In this document: in pieces, positions 4,277 through 5,539 of the stretch
Layout: each line of letters opens with the position of its first letter
How positions within the stretch are numbered: position 1 is the stretch's first letter
Assembly (NCBI GenBank): GCA_018896765.1
Contig: JAHILZ010000070.1
Location: forward strand, 1 to 5,539
Length of the DNA: 5,539 bases
Direction: 5' to 3'
Origin: Patescibacteria group bacterium
Lineage (GTDB): Bacteria > Patescibacteriota > Minisyncoccia > JAHIHE01
Position numbers and translations under genes: made by a program
The notes under the pieces: generated by a model
The model's database searches: none
What the model was told of the DNA's origin: nothing
The model's input: only the letters and a program-made list of their open reading frames with translations

Positions 4277-4936
4277 ATGAATCAAAAAATTAAATTTCTT
4301 AAACTTATTACTGTGAGTTTATTAATTGTTATAGGTATTTTTATTGCATTATTTATTTTTTTTCCTGAAAACATAGGAAATGCACTTTCTAGAATTGGAT
4401 TTTTTGACTTGATTTTAGGTGATAAAAATTTTCGTACATCGGCAGAGTATCAAAAAACATACGATATTGAAACCGCTAATATTTCAAATGAGAAAGAAAA
4501 AAAGTTAAATGGAATAATAGAAGAATCTATTAAAGTACAATTAGAATATTATTCCACAGAAAAAGATGAAAGCTTGGATAAAGTTAAAAATTTGTATTTA
4601 CCGGAAGCTTTTGATAAATACAAAAAATATGTAAAACAACAAACTATAACCAATAAAGAATTTCGTGCTATTGCTGAAAACAAACTCGATATTCAATCTT
4701 ATGACACAATAAAAATAATAAAATTTAGTCCGCCGAGAACATATAAAGATTTACCCAACAGAATTGGAATGATAAATCATATCGAATTTAATAATAATAC
4801 CAATAATCTAACCCAAGTTTATATTTTTAAAAATATTAAAGGTGATTGGAAAATCGAAAAACAGGAAGAGGTTTTGGTTCAAACAGAGGGAGTAGAAGAA
4901 AGTCTGATAAAACAAATATTAGATTCGCAAAAGTAA
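4277..4936 (+). CDS. Membrane-anchored extracytoplasmic protein, function unknown
   Basis: 219 residues and not recognised. One hydrophobic segment at about 8-29 is followed by a mostly helical, charged stretch (about 55-130) and then strands ending in IEFNNNTNNLTQVYIFKNI with GDWKIEKQEEV. This pattern resembles small NTF2-like or DUF4878-like domains found outside the membrane in many bacteria; that likeness is structural guesswork. No catalytic motif and no cysteines are seen. Base composition is poorer in GC than the hydrolase genes and the codons are strongly A/T-ending. There is no Shine-Dalgarno before the ATG, unlike the cassette-driven genes. It is flanked by terminators on both sides, so it is probably a single-gene unit. 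Confidence 0.8.
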   Translation: MNQKIKFLKLITVSLLIVIGIFIALFIFFPENIGNALSRIGFFDLILGDKNFRTSAEYQKTYDIETANISNEKEKKLNGIIEESIKVQLEYYSTEKDESLDKVKNLYLPEAFDKYKKYVKQQTITNKEFRAIAENKLDIQSYDTIKIIKFSPPRTYKDLPNRIGMINHIEFNNNTNNLTQVYIFKNIKGDWKIEKQEEVLVQTEGVEESLIKQILDSQK

Positions 4937-4950
4937 AAATAATGAAATAT

Positions 4951-4982
4951 AAAAAAACAGGCGCTTATGCGCCTGTTTTTTT
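4951..4982 (+). terminator. Strong rho-independent terminator
   Basis: Positions 4951-4964 (A7 then CAGGCGC) pair with 4969-4982 (GCGCCTG then T7) around TTAT. The GC-rich core plus T-tract is canonical, and the A-tract makes it potentially bidirectional. It lies 14 bases after the stop codon at 4934-4936. Confidence 0.9.
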
Positions 4983-5009
4983 GCCTAACTTGGCGGAATA
5001 TGGTAAAAT
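4981..5009 (+). promoter_or_regulatory. Promoter upstream of hairpin repeat 3 and gene fragment
   Basis: TTGCCT (4981-4986), 17 bp, TAAAAT (5004-5009) with an extended TG at 5001-5002. It overlaps the end of the terminator. Downstream are the GTCGAAAGTCT repeats, hairpin repeat 3 and the broken gene copy at 5096, so this may be the fossil promoter of that gene. Confidence 0.5.
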
Positions 5010-5020
5010 AATTTTAGGAA

Positions 5021-5047
5021 GTCGAAAGTCTATAAAGTCGAAAGTCT
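5021..5047 (+). repeat. Direct repeat of GTCGAAAGTCT
   Basis: Two exact 11-base copies (5021-5031, 5037-5047) spaced by TATAA. They sit in a segment of about 30 bases absent from the otherwise similar region at 2071-2095 and look like a local tandem expansion. Confidence 0.7.
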
Positions 5048-5056
5048 GTTTAGAAA

Positions 5057-5087
5057 AATAATTTTACGACATCGCAAGTCGTTAAAT
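5057..5087 (+). repeat. Intergenic hairpin repeat, copy 3
   Basis: A 31-base copy differing from 2092-2122 at one position (T for C). The core ACGAC-ATCGCAA-GTCGT can form a 5-bp hairpin. It precedes the broken gene copy by 8 bases. Confidence 0.8.
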
Positions 5088-5095
5088 TAAAAAAT

Positions 5096-5167
5096 ATGGT
5101 AGTTGAAAAAATTTTAAGCGAGATTACGCCGTAGAGTATTAAAGAGGAAGTGGAAAAAATCAAATAA
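5096..5167 (+). pseudogene. Degenerate copy of the 7-75 gene fragment
   Basis: From ATG at 5096 the frame reads MVVEKILSEITP, a TAG at 5132-5134, then SIKEEVEKIK and a TAA at 5165-5167. It aligns without gaps to the first 23 codons at 7-75 with eight mismatches. Both fragments lie upstream of the same kind of promoter/leader cassette. After this point the two copies diverge, here into a terminator. Confidence 0.75.
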
Positions 5168-5171
5168 CGCG

Positions 5172-5201
5172 TTCCGCCAATAAGGCGGAGTTTTTGTTTT
5201 T
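5172..5201 (+). terminator. Rho-independent terminator
   Basis: TCCGCC (5173-5178) pairs with GGCGGA (5184-5189) around AATAA, followed by GTTTTTGTTTTTT. It would end transcription from the promoter at 4981 before cassette C begins. Confidence 0.8.
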
Positions 5202-5218
5202 AAACAGGAAGGAAAAAT

Positions 5219-5266
5219 TTATCCCCAATTTTTATTTGACAGCGAGGGGGGGGGTTGTGATAAAAT
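5219..5266 (+). promoter_or_regulatory. Promoter C with G9 spacer tract
   Basis: TTATCCCCAATTT (5219-5231), -35 TTGACA (5236-5241), extended -10 TG-A-TAAAAT (hexamer 5261-5266). The 19-bp spacer contains nine consecutive G (5246-5254), a striking homopolymer in AT-rich DNA. Contraction by two would give 17 bp. Predicted start near 5273. Confidence 0.72.
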
Positions 5267-5276
5267 ACTCAGCAAT

Positions 5277-5354
5277 GGAGGAATAAAAAAATAGCCCTGT
5301 AATATTCAGGGCGATTGCACGCTAAAACAAAAAACGCAGAATCGCGAGATTCTG
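5277..5354 (+). promoter_or_regulatory. Structured 5' leader RNA, copy C
   Basis: GGAGGAAT (5277-5284), nine bases, hairpin P1 pairing 5294-5299 with 5307-5312 (6 bp plus a possible inner A-U beyond a U-U mismatch), GATTGCAC (5313-5320), GCTAAAACAAAAAA, then a second hairpin CAGAATC (5337-5343) with GATTCTG (5348-5354) closed by a GCGA tetraloop of GNRA type. The P1 loop is one base shorter than in copies A and B, which argues against a coding role for this block. Confidence 0.7.
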
Positions 5355-5391
5355 GTAGTATAGATTTCAGAATAAAATTTAAAGAGGTTTT

Positions 5392-5466
5392 ATGTCGAAA
5401 AGCATAGAGCAATATCTAAAAACGGATAGCATAGAGAATACAACAGATAAATCAGAGGTGATTTGA
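5392..5466 (+). CDS. Leader ORF upstream of the third exported gene
   Basis: A 24-residue frame beginning MSKSIEQYLKTDSIEN and ending SEVI, with AGAGG (5383-5387) four bases before the ATG. Its TGA (5464-5466) is one base from the next ATG (5468), and the Shine-Dalgarno of the next gene (AGAGGTGA, 5454-5461) lies inside it, so the two are probably translationally coupled. No similarity to the peptide of leader B. It could be a real small protein or a translation-control ORF. Confidence 0.5.
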   Translation: MSKSIEQYLKTDSIENTTDKSEVI

Positions 5467-5467
5467 A

Positions 5468-5539
5468 ATGAAAGAAAAAGTTGGTAGAATAGAAAGTTTT
5501 GCAGTCATTGGACTGCTGATCTTGGCAGGGTTTGCCATG
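5468..5539 (+). CDS. Third exported protein, start only (runs off the window)
   Basis: Only 24 codons are present: MKEKVGRIESFAVIGL followed by LILAGFAM, a basic N-terminus and a hydrophobic core typical of a Sec signal peptide or membrane anchor. Start supported by AGAGGTGA six bases upstream. Driven by promoter and leader C. By analogy with the other two cassettes it may be a secreted hydrolase, but the visible sequence cannot show that. Confidence 0.65.
   Translation, partial: MKEKVGRIESFAVIGLLILAGFAM

Noticed and set aside
4846..5061. Plus-strand frame of 71 codons after the 4277 gene
   Set aside because: It overlaps the real gene out of frame and runs through a strong terminator, a promoter and direct repeats.

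Overview
The window is AT-rich bacterial DNA with short genes, secreted or membrane-anchored proteins, long intergenic spacers full of small hairpin repeats, and an insertion sequence. Low GC, compact single-domain extracytoplasmic proteins, Ser/Thr/Pro-rich tethers and no recognisable core metabolism suggest an ultra-small, host-associated lineage such as Patescibacteria (CPR). That placement is an inference from style; no marker gene is present.

Layout. 7-228: remnant of the 5' part of an unrecognised gene. 168-440: promoter and structured leader A. 441-1079: secreted cysteine hydrolase resembling the BPSL0067 family. 1115-1150: terminator shared with a convergent gene. 1149-1970 (minus): membrane-tethered six-cysteine protein. 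2041-2220: intergenic repeats. 2221-2410: promoter and leader B. 2411-4153: secreted Amidase_6-type cysteine amidase, split by a 1131-bp IS630-family element at 2764-3894. 4193-4227: terminator. 4277-4936: membrane-anchored protein of unknown function, then a strong terminator. 4981-5201: repeats, a degenerate copy of the 7-75 gene fragment, and a terminator. 5219-5467: promoter and leader C. 5468 onward: the first 24 codons of a third secreted or membrane protein.

The main observation is that one regulatory cassette occurs three times, each time in front of a gene with an N-terminal export signal. Each cassette has, in order: a TTATyCmCAATTT box; a TTGAC(A/G) -35 four or five bases later; an extended -10; a GGrGGAAT-like segment; a short hairpin whose paired bases change while pairing is kept; an invariant GATTGCAC; an A-rich stretch; a second hairpin with a different sequence in each copy; and a short ORF overlapping or almost touching the main gene. 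Two of the promoters have a homopolymer (T11, G9) in the -35/-10 spacer, making it 20 and 19 bp, which suggests phase-variable promoters. I do not recognise the leader as any known riboswitch or leader family.

The two identifiable downstream products look like Cys/His peptidoglycan or peptide hydrolases. The cassettes may therefore form a small regulon of exported wall-active or competitor-targeting enzymes switched on and off independently. This is inference. The sequence itself shows the cassette, the export signals, the catalytic-type motifs and the loss of one member to an IS element.
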